From assembly GCA_029210905.1 (NCBI GenBank), contig JARGGF010000266.1, positions 1-6,516 on the forward strand: a stretch of 6,516 nucleotides of DNA. The letters run 5' to 3'. Positions 5,370 to 6,516 of this stretch are shown piece after piece. This DNA is from Bacteroidales bacterium (lineage in GTDB: Bacteria; Bacteroidota; Bacteroidia; Bacteroidales; NBLH01). Within the stretch, counting starts at the first letter, position 1. Each line of letters begins with the position of its first letter. The position numbers and the translations under genes are program-made. The notes beneath the pieces were generated by a model. That model did not search any database, was not told where the DNA came from, and saw nothing but the letters and a program-made list of their open reading frames with translations.

Positions 5370-6516
5370 TTATGAACGTAAGGCATCCACCTCTTTCATT
5401 TTCATCACTTTACGAAGTGGGTAAATGCAAGATAAAACAACCATTAATGCTACTATGGCTCCTTGCCAAAATACATATGAATCCACCCAGGCCAAGGGCA
5501 TAATTGGTTCCATTCCATAGCTTTCAACAGCTTTTGCAAGATCGCCGGTTAAACGCCAGGGATATTTATTTCCAAGGTATAATAAAGGCAAACTTAAACC
5601 TGTTCCTAACAAAACACCGATTACCCCCATGAAAAACATTTCAATAATGAGTACAATTGCAAGTTTTGTTTTTTGCATACCCACTGCAACCAAAACACCA
5701 AATTCTCTGTATCTTTCGTGAATCATCATTAATACTGTTCCAAAAATTCCAAAGAAAATGATAAAATAGAGGAGTCCTAACATCAATTTCCCGCTTTGGT
5801 TGTCACTTTCAATTTGCTGATAAAGAACGTTGTTAAATTCTTTCCAGTTCCTAATCGAAAGGTTTTCATCATCAAGCGTTTGTTTAATTTTTTCCTGCAT
5901 TGCCAGCATGTTACCGTCGCTATTATCTTCCAGGTTGATGGAGATTGTTGTCACTTGATCATCAAGGCTAAATAAATTTTTTGCATATTTTAACGACAAG
6001 TAAATCAGCTTGTTATCAAGATCGGGAGTTGGTAATTTTATAATCCCCTTTACGGGAAATAATCCAGCTGCTGAAATTCCATGATAACCCTGCCCCATTA
6101 AAACCAGTGTATCACCAATTTGAAGTTTTAGATATTTAGCCAATCGATCAGAAACAAGGGCACCATCATCGTCTGGTGTAAGACCATTTCCACTAAATGC
6201 ACAGGCTTTTGCAATTTCCGGAAAATATTTTTGAGACATTTCATCATCCAATCCCAGCTCTAACTCTATAGAAGCTCTGGTAGCATAAGAATTATTAACT
6301 AAATTGTTCATTTGTGATAATAACTCTTCGGGAAATGTTGAAGATTTTTTCAATTTTTCAATACTTTCCTGGGTAAATCGGTATTTCACTAAGCGGCTGT
6401 TAGGATCGGAAAGATTTTTTTCACGTTCCATATCAACGCCCATAATCATCACACCTTTTGTTTGTGTGCCGAAAGAAGCCAGTGCAAAAGATTCTACCCG
6501 TGGCACAACTGCTTTG
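5370..6516 (-). CDS. ABC transporter permease, FtsX/LolE/MacB type (first permease, 5' partial)
   Basis: The frame stays open to the right edge (381 visible residues, beginning 'KAVVPRVESFALASFG'), so the N-terminus lies outside the window. The GTG at 6506-6504 is an internal Val of the usual 'VVPR' motif and not a start. By alignment with the second permease about 95 residues are missing, including the first membrane helix. The visible part holds the periplasmic domain and the C-terminal FtsX domain with three helices (about visible residues 243-264, 287-313, 348-368), the family motif 'MMIHERYREFGVLVAVGMQK' and the ending 'YPLRKVMKMKEVDALRS'. 'DDDGALVSDRLAKYLKLQIG' is the conserved periplasmic core. 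About 70 residues inserted before it ('YRFTQES' to 'KACAFSG') are unlike the usual compact form. The predicted role is inner-membrane permease paired with the next gene; substrate unknown. Confidence 0.92.
   Translation of the reverse strand, partial: KAVVPRVESFALASFGTQTKGVMIMGVDMEREKNLSDPNSRLVKYRFTQESIEKLKKSSTFPEELLSQMNNLVNNSYATRASIELELGLDDEMSQKYFPEIAKACAFSGNGLTPDDDGALVSDRLAKYLKLQIGDTLVLMGQGYHGISAAGLFPVKGIIKLPTPDLDNKLIYLSLKYAKNLFSLDDQVTTISINLEDNSDGNMLAMQEKIKQTLDDENLSIRNWKEFNNVLYQQIESDNQSGKLMLGLLYFIIFFGIFGTVLMMIHERYREFGVLVAVGMQKTKLAIVLIIEMFFMGVIGVLLGTGLSLPLLYLGNKYPWRLTGDLAKAVESYGMEPIMPLAWVDSYVFWQGAIVALMVVLSCIYPLRKVMKMKEVDALRS

Noticed and set aside
6504..6506. GTG as the start codon of the first permease
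   Set aside because: The frame continues upstream as K-A-V to the window edge, and 'VVPRVESFALAS' is a mid-protein motif of this family; the codon encodes an internal Val.

Overview
The window looks like chromosomal DNA of an environmental member of the Bacteroidota. The evidence is an AT-rich sequence, a secreted protein ending in a type IX secretion (T9SS) type A sorting domain, start codons without clear Shine-Dalgarno sequences, and an outer-membrane protein whose signal peptide ends in the typical '-NAQ' of this phylum. No genus can be named from the sequence.

Layout. Positions 1-1448 (+) hold the 3' part of a large secreted, probably cell-surface, repeat protein: four PKD-like repeats of about 80 residues (the first cut by the window edge), an Ig-like domain, and a T9SS C-terminal tail. 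A strong hairpin with A and T tracts on its two sides (1462-1498) follows and can act as a terminator for both convergent transcription units. All genes from 1526 to the right edge are on the minus strand and read right to left: an FtsX/LolE-type ABC permease (6516-5370, 5' end outside the window), a second FtsX/LolE-type permease (5352-3922), a small four-helix-bundle protein of the 23S rRNA intervening-sequence (S23/IVP) family (3880-3527), a LolD/MacB-type ABC ATPase (3435-2749) and a predicted outer-membrane beta-barrel protein (2710-1526).

How the genes may work together. Two type VII ABC permeases, one ATPase and one beta-barrel protein suggest a mechanotransmission-type ABC machine that moves a lipoprotein, lipid or other hydrophobic cargo from the inner membrane towards the outer membrane. 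The substrate cannot be read from the sequence, and no LolA-like chaperone or MacA-like adaptor gene is visible here.

Most interesting point. The four-helix-bundle gene interrupts the permease-ATPase order and is bracketed by inverted repeats: AAGACAAA plus TGATAAAAGT on both ends, with a small tandem expansion on one side. They define a compact cassette of about 439 bp (3484-3922) that starts on the last base of the upstream permease stop codon. It resembles the intervening sequences that carry S23-type genes inside 23S rRNA, but here it sits between protein genes of a transport operon. There is no gene-free stretch above 300 bases.
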